From positions 81,078,909 through 81,142,908 of the forward strand of contig OX638368.1 in assembly GCA_951812925.1 (NCBI GenBank): DNA of 64,000 nt, written 5' to 3'. Numbering within the stretch: the stretch's first letter is position 1; each line of letters opens with the position of its first letter. Shown here one piece after another: positions 10,410 to 21,332 of the stretch. A program made the translations under genes and the position numbers. The DNA is from Calliopum simillimum. Taxonomy: Eukaryota > Arthropoda > Insecta > Diptera > Lauxaniidae. The notes beneath the pieces were generated by a model. It did no database searches. It was given only the letters and a program-made list of their open reading frames with translations, and was not told the origin of the DNA.

Positions 10410-10728
10410 CACCCCTATTCCCAATTGTCGTTTCTAATTCGTTTTTGAGGCATTTTAGTTTTTATAGTTTGATTGCTTCATTTTCCTAACCCCTCGATAA
10501 AATCTCCTCATCTTTGAAAAATATTGAAATATGTTGGAAAGACAAAAGGTGGCTATCCAGGGGTTAGGAAAATGATGATAAGTGTGATTGCTTCGTTTTC
10601 CTATCCACTCTATAAACACTCTTCATCGATTCAATATTTTTGCCAGACTCCAAATTCAGAAACGGGACGACGATAAAAACTAAAACGCCCCAGAAACGAA
10701 ATAGAAACGAAAATTGGGAATAGGGGTG
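10410..10728. mobile_element. MITE with CACCCCTATTCCCAATT termini
   Basis: Left CACCCCTATTCCCAATTGTC and right AAAATTGGGAATAGGGGTG are inverted repeats 319 bp apart, with a second inner pair (TCGTTTCTA and TAGAAACGA). Possible 3-bp AAT duplication. It starts 45 bp after the nth stop codon and probably lies in its 3' untranslated region. Confidence 0.8.
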
Positions 10729-10889
10729 AATGATTCAGAACGCGTTAAAACTTGCATTTTCTTTCTATCAATTGATCAATATTCAGTATTTTTTATATAT
10801 ACATATGAGGGTTTTTTTGAAAGTGGAAGTCCATTTTTTCATAAACTGAGATATTTAAGGGTCTGCGTACGAGTCAATTTAAAAATATT

Positions 10890-11353
10890 GGTAAGCGTTA
10901 TTAAACTGGTGTGAAGTGTTTACCACTGTTAATTATCCAATTTTGTTAAGCGGCAAAAATTTTTACAATATTAATAGAAAATAGTTGAATATCGTTAAAT
11001 ATCGAAAATTAAGCAAAAATCATAAATTATTGAAATTATAAATTATAAATTATCCGAAAACGCTGAAAAAATCGGCTAGGGCCAGGAATCGAAAAAAAAT
11101 TTAGCAACATACAAAAGTTTTAATTACCTTTTGCCGTTATTTAAGTACAAAATATTTTGTTACTGTAAATACAATAAGTCATACAAAAGTATAATAAAAT
11201 TTTCAATTTGTTATAAATGAAAATGGAATAAGACCATTTAGAGCAAAAAAAAACTACAATTTTCTATTACACTTGTAAAAATTTTTACTGCATAACAAAA
11301 TTTGATAAATTCACAGTGGTAAACTTTTTTACGCCAGTTTAATAACGCTTACC
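10890..11353. mobile_element. MITE with GGTAAGCGTTATTAAACTGG termini
   Basis: Left GGTAAGCGTTATTAAACTGG and right CCAGTTTAATAACGCTTACC are perfect over 20 bp, and further inside GTTTACCACTGT is matched by ACAGTGGTAAAC. ATATT flanks both sides, a possible 5-bp target duplication. No coding potential. Confidence 0.87.
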
Positions 11354-12221
11354 ATATTTTTATAATGATTTAAAAGTAAAACCTTCCATATAACAGTAGT
11401 TGAAAAAATAGACTTATTTCAGTTTTCAAAAAAGCATTTTTGTAAAAATGTTTTTCATGAAAGATTCTTTTGAGTAATTTATGATGAAATCGTGGTTCTG
11501 ATGAGTCTGTAATTTTAAATATAAAAAGAGGGCATTTATAGCTAACTTTCAAATAAACCCATTCATATATACCTATGCGTTGCAACTCAGAAAGCTGTCT
11601 CTCGTGAGTCCAGGCTCTAAGAGTTTATAATTCATCCAAATTTCAAAAAACCATTATTGAATTTTTTTTTTTATTAAAAATGGCACTTAATAATATAGTT
11701 AATTAACAATGTAAATATTCTATATTTTCTGTTTTAAAGTTACAATAAGAAGCTCTGGTTAATAACGGAAAAATATACTTGTCTGCATTTATTTATACTT
11801 GTCTGCTTTTATTTAAAAGTTTTGATTTAGTTTATAATTTTCACTCTAGGTACAGATATTTTTTGAAGACTAAATCTATTTGCTTTTAGTATTTTTTTTT
11901 TGTTGATATAACTAGGTACACTTATAATTAAAAGTAATAGCATTAGGTAAAGACAATGTTATAAGTAAGTATAAAAGAGAAATATTAAAACTGTTCAAAT
12001 ATTGAGACAAAAGACAAAGAAAAAAGTTATTATTTATACCAAAAAAATACATATTTTTAACATACGGTTAGCTTTAATATGGAAATTGAAAAAAGAAGTA
12101 AAAAACTACTTGTAGATAAATTTGGAGAGTATCTTGTATCAATCTTAACTTTGTTGGCTAATCAATTTTATGCTTAAAAATGCGTTACTCTGCAACGGCG
12201 TTTGGAAGTTTTTAGCTAAAA
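11354..12221. other. intergenic or 3' UTR of two convergent genes
   Basis: AT-rich with several AATAAA and TTTATT words but no gene, repeat partner or long frame of note. It separates the nth stop (10365) from the terminal exon of the minus-strand coiled-coil gene (stop at 12222-12224). Confidence 0.5.
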
Positions 12222-12486
12222 CTATAAATCTGTTATTGGCCCAGCAACGCTTAGTTTAGGCGGTGAAGATGCTATAGTGTGCGCCTGATGATGTAATTGA
12301 TGCGGCGTATTTTGCATTTGTGATAAATTCATTTTAAAACTACTACTACCAACACCAAAGACGTTATTACCACCTTTTTCTTGTCCAACATCATTTGTTA
12401 AGACCGCAGCTGAAGTTGTTGAGGAGCGTGAGGAGAAGGAGGGATTCATAGCGTTTATTTGTAGATTCTTAACCAATTTCTCAAGT
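12222..12486 (-). CDS. terminal exon of an unidentified coiled-coil gene
   Basis: The exon follows a good 3' splice site (GCTTTAATTTTAG, ending at 12487). It encodes about 88 residues starting LEKLVKNLQINAM and ends at a TAG (12222-12224). The first residues continue a heptad pattern; the rest is a low-complexity Ser/Asn/Gln/His-rich tail. It begins with one base that completes a codon, matching the two bases left by the exon ending at 56042. Joined there, the protein would read RIIALEKLVKNLQ, a smooth coiled coil. The splice-site sequence is also very like the acceptor at 56981-56993. I do not recognise the gene. Assignment to the same gene is inference and implies an intron of about 43.5 kb. 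Confidence 0.6.
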
Positions 12487-12911
12487 CTAAAATTAAAGCA
12501 AGACGAAGACAAGTGAGGTTTTTAATTAGTTAGATAAGTTGTTGAAGTGAGCATGATCAAGAAAAGTGATTGTTATATAATATATTAATGAATGTTATGT
12601 ATAAAAATTATAGAAATGAGTAATATCAAAAAGGTCAAACGATAAACATATATTTTAATTAAAATTTAAATAAGTATATCAGTGCATATCTTATGGAAGA
12701 ATGAATTATTCCAATTTTTTTTGGGGTTATTTTTTTATGATTTTTTTTCTTAAAGTTAAGGACAAAGTTTGCAAAGTTTTTTGTTAATGAATAAAACTCC
12801 TTCTTTTGCTACTTATTTATAATATAACAGTTTAAATACTAAATATAGGGTGTGCCTGCTCTCGGATTAAGTCCAAAAAACATAAATTGAGAAAATTTGT
12901 GTTTATAATAA

Positions 12912-14321
12912 TAGGGGAGACTGGGGCACATTTGACACTAAATTTTCAAAGGCCTGTATCTTTGAAAATTATTGCACGATCTTAATACTCTTTACTGTTT
13001 CTGAAACATTGATTATTTAAGATTAAAACCAAGAAAAAAAAATTTTTTAAAAATTGCATTAAGTGTCCTTTTTTTAATTTTTTCAAAAAAAGTCATTTTG
13101 TCAAATGTACCCCTGGTACGGGGCACATTTGACATTGCAAGGGGCACATTTGACACTCACAAAAATAACACAAAAACATTAAACAAAACATTAATACATA
13201 TATTTTATTCATACAAATGCAAATAATAAGTATGTATGTATTAACGAAGACTTATTTTATATATAAGTCGATGTCAAATACGTATTTAGTGCGTGAACGT
13301 GAAGTTGGGGCTGAATTTGTTGGAGTTGGTAGTTTAAACTCAATTGCACCCCTCAAAGTCAGGCAAACATCAAACATTAAACAAATTTTCAATATAAAGT
13401 ACAATTTCCAACAATACCATTAATGAAAACATCAACATAAAATGTTAAATTAGATAAGACCCAGTTTGGTGGAAATTTCTTTGGTCTGGATTTTGGGTAA
13501 CACTATGTTCAAGATATCTGCAGCGCTTTCATATGATGGGACGTATTTCAAATCGATTTGATTATTAGTAAAAACTTCGCATACATGATGAACTTCGATG
13601 TCAATATGTTTACATCGGCAATCCATCAATCCAGATTTTCAAATTAAAATGAGTGGTAAAGGTCCTGGAAAGTATCTATTCAAAAATCTTGTATTGTAGA
13701 CAAAACAGAAGTAACAAATTATATCAAATCAAATGAAATGGATTCTGTGGAGGAAGTCGGGGTTTTCGTTGGTTTCCGATATTAGAAACAGCGTATTTAA
13801 CTTTTTTTCATCGCCTTTGTATGTTCGTCTTCATTTTGTAGTGGCATACCATATCTTTAAAAAGATAAAACTAGAAAATATAATAAAATACACAAACACA
13901 TATGTCTGGAGAACGTCAAATGTGCCCCTTCGGCAAAAGTCAAATGTGCCCCAAAATCTTTTGAAGAATTAAAAATTTTTTAAAATTTAAACTATTTGAC
14001 CTTGATAAAAAACACTTTTATTCTATAAATTATAAAGGTTAGTGCTACCAAATTTGCATACTTACTTTTAAAAAACAATACAACTTTATTTGCAAAACCC
14101 TTACGAACAAGATGCCGAAAATTACAAAAAACAACACAAAAAGTAAAAAATACATATAAGCGCGGAAGGAGTTGAAAGAGAACTGCCAAAGTTCATTGCG
14201 TTGCTTCCACTCTAATTAGTTATGTTTCTGCATTTCAGGTTTTTGGTTCGAAAGGCGTGTTCACACCGAAAATGGCAAAGTCAAATGTGCCCCAGTGTCA
14301 AATGTACCCCAGCTTACCCTA
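12912..14321. mobile_element. inverted-repeat element with GGGGCACATTTGAC subterminal repeats
   Basis: The left end TAGGGGAGACTGGGGCACAT and the reverse complement of the right end, TAGGGTAAGCTGGGGTACAT, are inverted termini. The word GGGGCACATTTGAC recurs about four more times just inside (about 13125, 13140, 13915, 14280), in both orientations. The middle holds a copia remnant (13450-13625). No transposase seen. Confidence 0.8.
13450..13625 (-). pseudogene. copia-type pol C-terminal (RNase H) remnant
   Basis: Minus-strand reading gives CRCKHIDIEVHHVCEVF, then YVPSYESAADILNIVLPK and KLGLI before a TAA (13450-13452). This is the end of the RNase H domain of Ty1/copia polyproteins (KHID...ADILTK...LP pattern). 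Upstream parts are absent, and no copia LTR is seen beside it. It sits inside the 12912-14321 element, so it is either older host DNA or captured sequence. Confidence 0.72.
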
Positions 14322-14517
14322 CTTATGTTAAAATTCTTAAAAGCTTTCAGACTTTTTGACTTAGAAAAAATGAAGAAATGGGTAAATTCTTTGATAACCC
14401 AGAAGAATATTATTTATTCTTAATTTGTTATCGACCTCTTATTGATTTTAATTGTGTTAGACGAGCTTTAGGTCAGTAAATACTTCAATTTAAATTGTTG
14501 ACAAAATTCAAATTTAT

Positions 14518-14568
14518 ATTTTTCCAATATTTCGTCTTTCATTGAAAGACATCATCAGGGACTAAAAT
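14518..14568 (-). ncRNA. hammerhead ribozyme motif, PLE copy 1
   Basis: On the minus strand: core CTGATGA (14558-14552); a spacer base; stem II of 7 bp, GTCTTTC/GAAAGAC with an AAT loop (14550-14534); core GAA (14533-14531); a self-complementary ATAT as stem III (14530-14527); and U at the predicted cleavage site (14526). Stem I pairs GGA and the following AAAAU with UCC and AUUUU across a two-base bulge. Hammerheads with very short stem III are known from PLEs. Cleavage is predicted between 14526 and 14525. Confidence 0.8.
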
Positions 14569-14784
14569 TTAAAACAAATTGCACAAAAACATTTCATTAC
14601 AATAATATCACAATTCATAAAATAATTGAAACTTACATTAAAAAATGAAAATAATTAACAATTACATTGAACTAATAACTCAACTGATTTAATAAATTAA
14701 CAATTATGCAAAATTAAAATTTTTAAGTCAAAAAATAATTTGTTAATACACTTTTGTAGTTTGGCGCGGTCAACTTGTTAATGT

Positions 14785-17504
14785 TTATGTTTTCGTCTGT
14801 GTACCAGCTGATGTCTCTTTTGGTTTTACTAAGTGTCTATATATGTGTGCGCAATTGTCTGTGTCAGTTTTGTAGTTGAGTCTTAGTTGTTTCGGTACTT
14901 TGGTTATATGTAACATTTCGAGAGTGTACCGTCTGTTGTAGTTGTTTTCTTGTTGTAAGATTTTAACGCTCTCAAAATCAGGTATGTGTTTGGTGTACGC
15001 ACAGTGGGCCGATAATGCTGTCTTGTGATCTGTCGATTTTAATGTTTTGTAGTCCGATTTATGTCCCGATATTCTTGTTCTGAGTTTTGTTTTTGTCGTT
15101 CCGACATATACCTTGTTGCATAAATTGGATCCGTCACGTCCCTTACAAGGTATTTGGTATACTAGATTTGATTTATCTAGTTCGTCTATTTTGGATTTTG
15201 TATTTGTAAAAAGTGTCCTAAGTGTGTTGGTTGTTTTGAAAGCCATGTTGAACTTGTCTTTGTTGAAAATATCTGATTTTTTAATTTTTTCCGATAAGGA
15301 TGGTATATAAGTTATTGACTTATAAATTTTTGGAGACCTGTCATTATTTTTGTGTTCAATGGTCTTTTTTCTGTTTTTTATCAGATTGTTAATCGTATTA
15401 TGAGGAAAACCGTTTTTTTCCAGTATTGTGCTGACTTTCTTTATATTTTGAAAATGGAATTTGTTGTCACTAATGTCCAGGACTCGGTTAATAAAATTCT
15501 TGGCAGTATTTATTATTGTGTTTTTAGGGTGCTTAGAATGGTAATTGATGATACGTCCAGACGCTGTCGGTTTTTGGTACCAGTTCGTTTCAATAATTTG
15601 GTCATTCCGTATCAATAGCATGTCAAGGTAGGGCAGTTTTTGGTCACTTTCCGTTTCTATAGTGAACTTTATCCGTCTGTGGTATGTGTTGAGTATGTCT
15701 AAAGTGTTTTGCGTCTGGTCACGTTTAACTATAGCCAAGAGATCATCTACATATTTAACTATGAGTCTTGGTTTTTCTTGTAAGTCGTCTATACATTTGT
15801 CCAAAAGCCCTTCCATAATGATGTCAGCTACAATGGGAGACACTGGAGACCCCATTGGCATGCCCTTTAGTTGTAAAAAAGTCTTATCGTCATATCTGAA
15901 GTATCTGCTGTCCTTTATAGTACAATCATTTGGGAGAAAAAAATGATGTTACCTGGAAAGTTTTGCGGGATTTCTGCAAATGAGTTATTTTATAGATTTC
16001 GATATGCTCTTTCAGAATTTCAACTTTGCTACCTCGTATCGTGTTCGCTCAAGCCGCCATATTGGAAAAATGGCGTCCAAAATCAGTTTTTTACAAATAT
16101 CTCTTTAACGGTTATATTTAGAGAAAAATTTTTTAGCACAATGTTGTAGCTTATAAAATTTTCTATAAAAATGATCTTTGAAATGTTTTCGTACGACTTA
16201 TAACTCAGGAGATATCTTTATTCAAAATTTTAGAAAAATTAGTAAATTGCGAATGCCACTCATGATTAGGCACAGTGATGTGTCAAGCTTATAATTACGA
16301 TAACTTGAAAATCATTCAAAATTGAACATAGTAGGGCGCATAGAACAATATTCAATTTTGAATGATTTTCAAGTCACGATATCTCATGAAGTGTAAGTCT
16401 GACGAAAAAACAGCTCGAAGAGACCCTTATAGGGAATTGAACGTTCTACAAAATGCATGGACAATTTTTTTTCTAGGACGAACCGTTTAGGAGCCATTTT
16501 GAAAAAACTTTTTTTTTCAAAATTTTAGGTTTGTGGGAAAAATATCTCCTTAACTATAGGTGATATGAAAAAAAAAAATTGTATGTAATTTGTAGCGCAA
16601 GTTGTTCCCTATAAATAGGTGTTTTTATTTTAAACGTGCGACTTACCGTTCATAAGTTATCGTAATTATAAGCTTGACACATCACTGTGCCTACTCATGA
16701 GTGGCATTCGCAATTTACTAATTTTTCTAAAATTTTGAATAAAGATATCACCTGAGTTATAAGTCGTGCGAAAACAATTCAAAGGTCATTTTTATAGAAA
16801 ATTTTATAAGCTACAACATTGTCCTATAAAATTTTTCTCTAAATATAACCGTTAAAGAGATATTTGTAAAAAACTGATTTTGGACGCCATTTTTCCAATA
16901 TGGCGGCTCGAGCGAACACGATACGAGGTAGCAAAGTTGAAATTCTGAAAGAGCACATCGAAATCTATAAAATAACTCATCTGCAGAAATCCCGCAAAAC
17001 TTTCCAGGTAAAAATACCAAATGACTGTACTATTATACAAAATTGTAAAACCTCAAAAAATTGTTTTTTTGTCATTTTTGTGTGGTGTTCTAAAAATGTC
17101 CATTTTCTGTCTATTATGTTAAGAGCAAAGTCTACAGGGATGCTTGGAAAAAGTGATATCACGTCAAATGATACCATTATTTCATCTTCGAGGATATGAA
17201 AATCCTGTAATTTTCTCTTGAGGTCACGTGAGTCTTTAATATTGTACCTAGAGTCTATCGTCAAATTATTTAATATCCTAACTATATATTTGCTAAGCTC
17301 ATGTGACGGGGAATTTATAGATGAGCAGATTGGCCTTAATGGCATGTTTGGTTTGTGTGTCTTTGGTAAACCGTATATTCTTTGAGCCGTTGCTGTGTGT
17401 GTAATCATCTTCCATTTCTGCTGTTCGCTAATTGTTTCATTTTCAAATAGGTGCTCCACAAATTTGTTGTTTTTAAGTTGCAAGGATGTCGTTGGGTCTC
17501 TTTT
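14785..17504 (-). pseudogene. Penelope-like RT and GIY-YIG endonuclease, interrupted
   Basis: The PLE polyprotein copies RNA at a nick made by its own endonuclease. Right part (17504-17033): an RT fingers region with RIYGLPKTHKP and RPICSSINSPSH, then SFDVISLFPSIP, the first catalytic Asp motif. Left part (15917-14785): PMGSPVSPIVAD and the catalytic YVDDLLAI, followed by the GIY-YIG region (LVYQIPCKG, KVYVGTTKTKLRTRI, LSAHC) and a basic tail ending at 14785. The two parts are in register once the foldback (15918-17032) and one TTA duplication are ignored; no other stop was seen. The 5' part of the ORF is lost at 17505, where the inverted arm begins. Confidence 0.87.
15918..17032. mobile_element. 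foldback family A, complete copy
   Basis: Ends TAGTACAATCATTTGG and CCAAATGACTGTACTA, with arms of about 0.5 kb meeting at a dyad near 16345. TTA flanks both sides (15915-15917, 17033-17035). The insertion splits the PLE codon frame exactly. Non-coding: short frames in the arms mirror each other. Confidence 0.92.
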
Positions 17505-17656
17505 ATATAAATTTGAATTTTGTCAACAATTTAAATTGAAGTATTTACTGACCTAAAGCTCGTCTAACACAATTATTATTTATTCTATTAAAATTAGCAA
17601 AAATCAGAAAATATCAAAAAATTTACTTAACTGCATTGGCTTCTGGGCGACTCATA

Positions 17657-17906
17657 CATATCGATACGTCCAACGTAAGAGTTGGTAACTCGAAAATCGT
17701 AGTTTTTAGTTATTTAAACTTTTTTTTTTTGTATAAAATAAATTTAGGTTGTGACTTCTAAAATAGCTCCCAGGCCTACAAATTTCAAGCTAGAGATACC
17801 AAAATTTGACACAAGATGGAACCTGAAGTGCCGATTTCGAAAAACGCTGTCCCGTAAAAAGTTGGTAACTTGAGTTACCAACTTTAACGTTGGATGTATC
17901 GATATG
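17657..17906. mobile_element. MITE with CATATCGATAC termini
   Basis: A 250-bp unit: left CATATCGATACGTCCAACGT, right ACGTTGGATGTATCGATATG. The arms go on to GTTGGTAACTC. No coding potential. Confidence 0.88.
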
Positions 17907-18279
17907 TTTATTGCATTTATGTATATTTAAAAAAAAAAAAAATATTGATGGCAACCATGCAATCGTTAATCATGAATAGGCGACTAATGAACTCTCAAAT
18001 AACTTATGAAAAGATACAATATCGAACACTATCCGTACGGGATAGTTCAAGGAGGTGCACGAATGCGAAAACTGTCTGATAGCAATTTACTTGGGGACTC
18101 CCGAAGCAATTTCTTATTTGAACTACCCAAGCAGTTCATAACCTGCAGCCTTAAAACACGGAAGCACTCTGAATCCAAGCGCGTGTGACCCATCGGGTCA
18201 TTTGTAGCTATATGGCTACATAGCTATTAGTGGCTCTGTGCAGCCACGCAGACTTAATTTGTAAAAAAAAATTGGGAAC
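17907..18279. other. no recognisable feature
   Basis: Two overlapping frames of about 60 codons without family likeness. No repeat partner found. Confidence 0.4.
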
Positions 18280-18368
18280 AATTTAACTTTATCGACTGTT
18301 GTTGTTTTTTTTTTTTTTTTGCCCAAATAGGGCTCTGGGAATTAATTACAACAAAAACAACCTCTGAG

Positions 18369-18509
18369 CGGCCGCAGGCCGCTGCTCAAGATTTAACACT
18401 TTCAGACATCCAACACCGGCTTCGCGGCGGCCTTCGGCCGCGGATCAATCTATAATATACCTAACACTTAGTTTGCTAGCCAAATTGCGCGATCAATTTT
18501 TAATAAACA
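18369..18509. repeat. GC-rich hairpin unit, copy 1
   Basis: Two strong hairpins, GCGGCCGCAGGCCGC and GGCGGCCTTCGGCCGC, in otherwise AT-rich DNA, followed by TAGTTTGCTAGCCAAATTGC. Copy 2 at 18872-19010 is in the same orientation. Confidence 0.85.
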
Positions 18510-18871
18510 TTTCGGAGATATAGCCATCGGAAGATCGGAATATATCTTTTTCAATTTGAGTGATAGTTTTCGAGATATGACAATTTTTCAAAAATTAACC
18601 CAATTTTTTTCGCTAAAAACCGTTATTTTTCCCAAAAAATGTGTTATTAACCTATAATTTTAATAACTAAATTAGAAAGCCTAATTTCATTTGATATGCA
18701 ACATGTATCTGAAATTGCATCATTAATAAATTTTTATAGAAAAAAACAAAAATGGACCAAATCAATTTTTTTTCAAATTTGGAACTTTAAACAAAAACAA
18801 TGCCAGGACAGACAACAACAACAACATCAAATTTACTACTACTACAACAACAGTAATTTTACATAAGAGTA

Positions 18872-19010
18872 GGGCCGCAGGCCGCTGCTCAAGATTTAAC
18901 ACTTTCAGACATCCAACACCGGCTTCGCGGTGGCCTTCGGCCGCGGATCAGTCTATAATATATCTAACACATAGTTTGCTAGCCAAATTGCGCGCGCAAT
19001 TTTTAATAAA
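18872..19010. repeat. GC-rich hairpin unit, copy 2
   Basis: Nearly identical to 18369-18509, with a few substitutions (one breaks the second hairpin: GGTGGCC for GGCGGCC). It marks a direct duplication inside an otherwise inverted element. Confidence 0.85.
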
Positions 19011-19779
19011 TATTTTTAATTTGTTTAATATAATAAGTAGCTGCTGCGCTTGTGGTTTTTTTTTGTTTTTTTCTATAAAAATTTATTAATGATGCAATTT
19101 CAGTTACATGTCGCATATCAAATGAAAGGAAATAAAATGGGCTTTCTAATTTGGTTTTTAAAATTATAGGTTAATAATACATTTTTTGGGAAAAATGCCG
19201 TTTTTTTGGGAAAAAAATGGGGTGAATTTTTGAAAAAGTTTCATATCTCGAAAACTATCACTCAAATTGAAAAACTTTGTACAGCGATTGTATAGCCCGG
19301 TAAAATACCTTTCATATGACACCAATATTTTTAAAATCCATCCTGGGGTACTTAAACTGATTTTTATAAAAGATATATCCCGATCTTCCGATGGCTATAT
19401 CTCCGAAAGTAGATCCGCTCATAGGTTGTTGTTGTTGTTGTTGTTGTTGTTGTGATTAATTAATGGGGAAAAAAAAAAAATAAAAAAAAAACAACAACAG
19501 TCGATAAAGTTAAATTAAGCCAAAATTTGTAATTATTGTTCTTTAGAGTCTATAGAACACACAGAAATTTTAAAATTTTTAGTTTGAATCATACGCTGCA
19601 CACAGGTGCCAATCGAAGTAAAAGCTGGCCAAAAATCGTTAAATCGATTTGCGATTTCGATTATTTTTTCAGCCTAGTTTTGGAAAGAGAACACCAGCAC
19701 ATGATTTGACGTTTGAAATATAACGTAATATCGAGTTGCTTTTCTTGTACCTTAACGCAAATTCGTAGTTCCTAGCACT

Positions 19780-20100
19780 GATTATTTTTCTTCTTTGCAA
19801 AAGTAATATTGTATGCGTAGTTATTGGTTTCCAAACAAAAAAATGTTAAAAACGTCATTGGATAGTATGGAGGACACCCCCCAGGTACGTAAATAATGGT
19901 AATCGGTACCAAATTAGAAAATATTAGTGTTTTTTTGAATACATGATGTAAGGTTAGCTGCGAGAGATACAAATTGGAGAGTCATAGAGCTACAAAAAAG
20001 TTCCACCTAGTACCACTCTGGCGACAACGGGATCTTTTTGTCAAATAATTTTTCTATAATTGGTGAAAAAATTGGGTGCTCGTAGGCGCTCGTTTGCTTC
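19780..20100. repeat. dispersed repeat, inverted relative to 2540-2740
   Basis: Shares TATGGAGGACAC, TACATGATGTAAGGTTAG and GAGAGATACAAATTG with 2540-2740 in reverse complement, plus GTGCTCGT and GCGCTCGTTTGCTTCC with 2500-2530. Confidence 0.6.
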
Positions 20101-21332
20101 CTATGCTTTCTGCCAGTCCGGATGCTCTTAATCAAATTGCAGCCGTAGTTTGAAATATACCTTCTTGAAATTTAGTCATATGAAAGAATTTTTCTTTTTC
20201 TTTCCAAAAAAAATATTTTGGATGGTAAAAATGGTGTACCTGGGCACTTTTTTGTAGTTTAGTACTAAAATAGTAGCAAATTTAGTACTTTTTACCAAAT
20301 AAATAAATTTTATTTTGAGCTTATAGCCTAATTCATATGACACCAATATTTTTCAAATCCATCCAGGGGTTCCCAACTTATAGCGGTTTTCATAGAAGAT
20401 TTATCCGGATCTTCCGATGGCTATATCTTCGAAACTAGGACCGAGAGACCCTTTTCGATCACATATTCTTTTTAAGAACTAAGAATTCAATGATAAAAAA
20501 TTAGTTTCAGAATTTTCGCGAATTTATCACTAAACGACACATGAACCCCATTTTGACCTCCATATGACCTTGAAATCTTTTTTCTCAGACGTTCTGGAAA
20601 AAAACGGACATGACATTTTTTTTTGTAAACCTGTGTTATCAGTGGAGTTGTCGACTTTCAAAAATGTTTCAATAGTGTTCGGCTTGTTATGATTAATTGC
20701 GACAATTCAATGCTCTTTAAGAAATATTTGTAATCCTCTACGTTCACTTGGTCGCATATTTTCGAATCGATTTCTACGATAAGTTTTTTCTCACGTAAGC
20801 CGTACATAAAGAGTTGATAAAAATCAGAAATAACCCAGATTTTATTTTTCTCTGAAACGTAAAGAGTTCCCGTGTACTTTTTATGGTTGCTACATTTTAG
20901 CCCAGATTGGTGTGGTTAGACAACTAAAGCAACGGTTATATGCGGAATGTGTATTTCGTTTCAAAAAATAAATGGTAAAAAACCACCTTTGGTAGGATTC
21001 GAACCTGGGTAAATCCGTTAATACTTCAAATACGAACCCAAAACGGATTTGCTTTAATTAATTTTAATGATGATAAAGAAAATATTTTTGATTTGTTTTT
21101 TTTTTTTATCTCTTTATTTTATTGCGTATGATTTTTTGTAAACTTTTCAAACTATGTTTGAAGAAATGTTTTTGATTCCAAATTTGAGTATATAATATTT
21201 TTTATCAAAAGAAGGGAAGAGAAAGAACACAGAATACTTATAAAAAAATCAACAGAAATTTGTTTAATCAATACAAACTTTAAATCTCAACATCGCATAA
21301 GTCTACATCAGATATGTTAACATCATATCGGT

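Larger units (their letters stand above)
14449..17574 (-). mobile_element. Penelope-like element, 5'-truncated, inverted terminal arms
   Basis: Arms of about 70 bp at 14449-14519 and 17505-17574 are near-perfect inverted copies (AATTGTGTTAGACGAGC at the outer left). Between them, on the minus strand, lie a Penelope-type reverse transcriptase and GIY-YIG endonuclease and a hammerhead ribozyme near the 3' end. The N-terminal part of the ORF is missing. A foldback element (15918-17032) is inserted in the RT. Confidence 0.88.
18280..19516. mobile_element. foldback element with internal GC-rich direct repeats
   Basis: Outer termini AATTTAACTTTATCGACTG and CAGTCGATAAAGTTAAATT. Inner arms (about 18512-18780 and 19060-19405) are inverted copies sharing AGATATAGCCATCGGAAGAT. 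Two GC-rich units lie in direct orientation at 18369 and 18872. A partial arm recurs at 20330-20445. A GTT microsatellite is at 19425-19453. Confidence 0.82.

Noticed and set aside
20990..21010. Isolated reverse B-box (GATTCGAACC) as a tRNA
   Set aside because: No A-box or acceptor pairing could be found around it.
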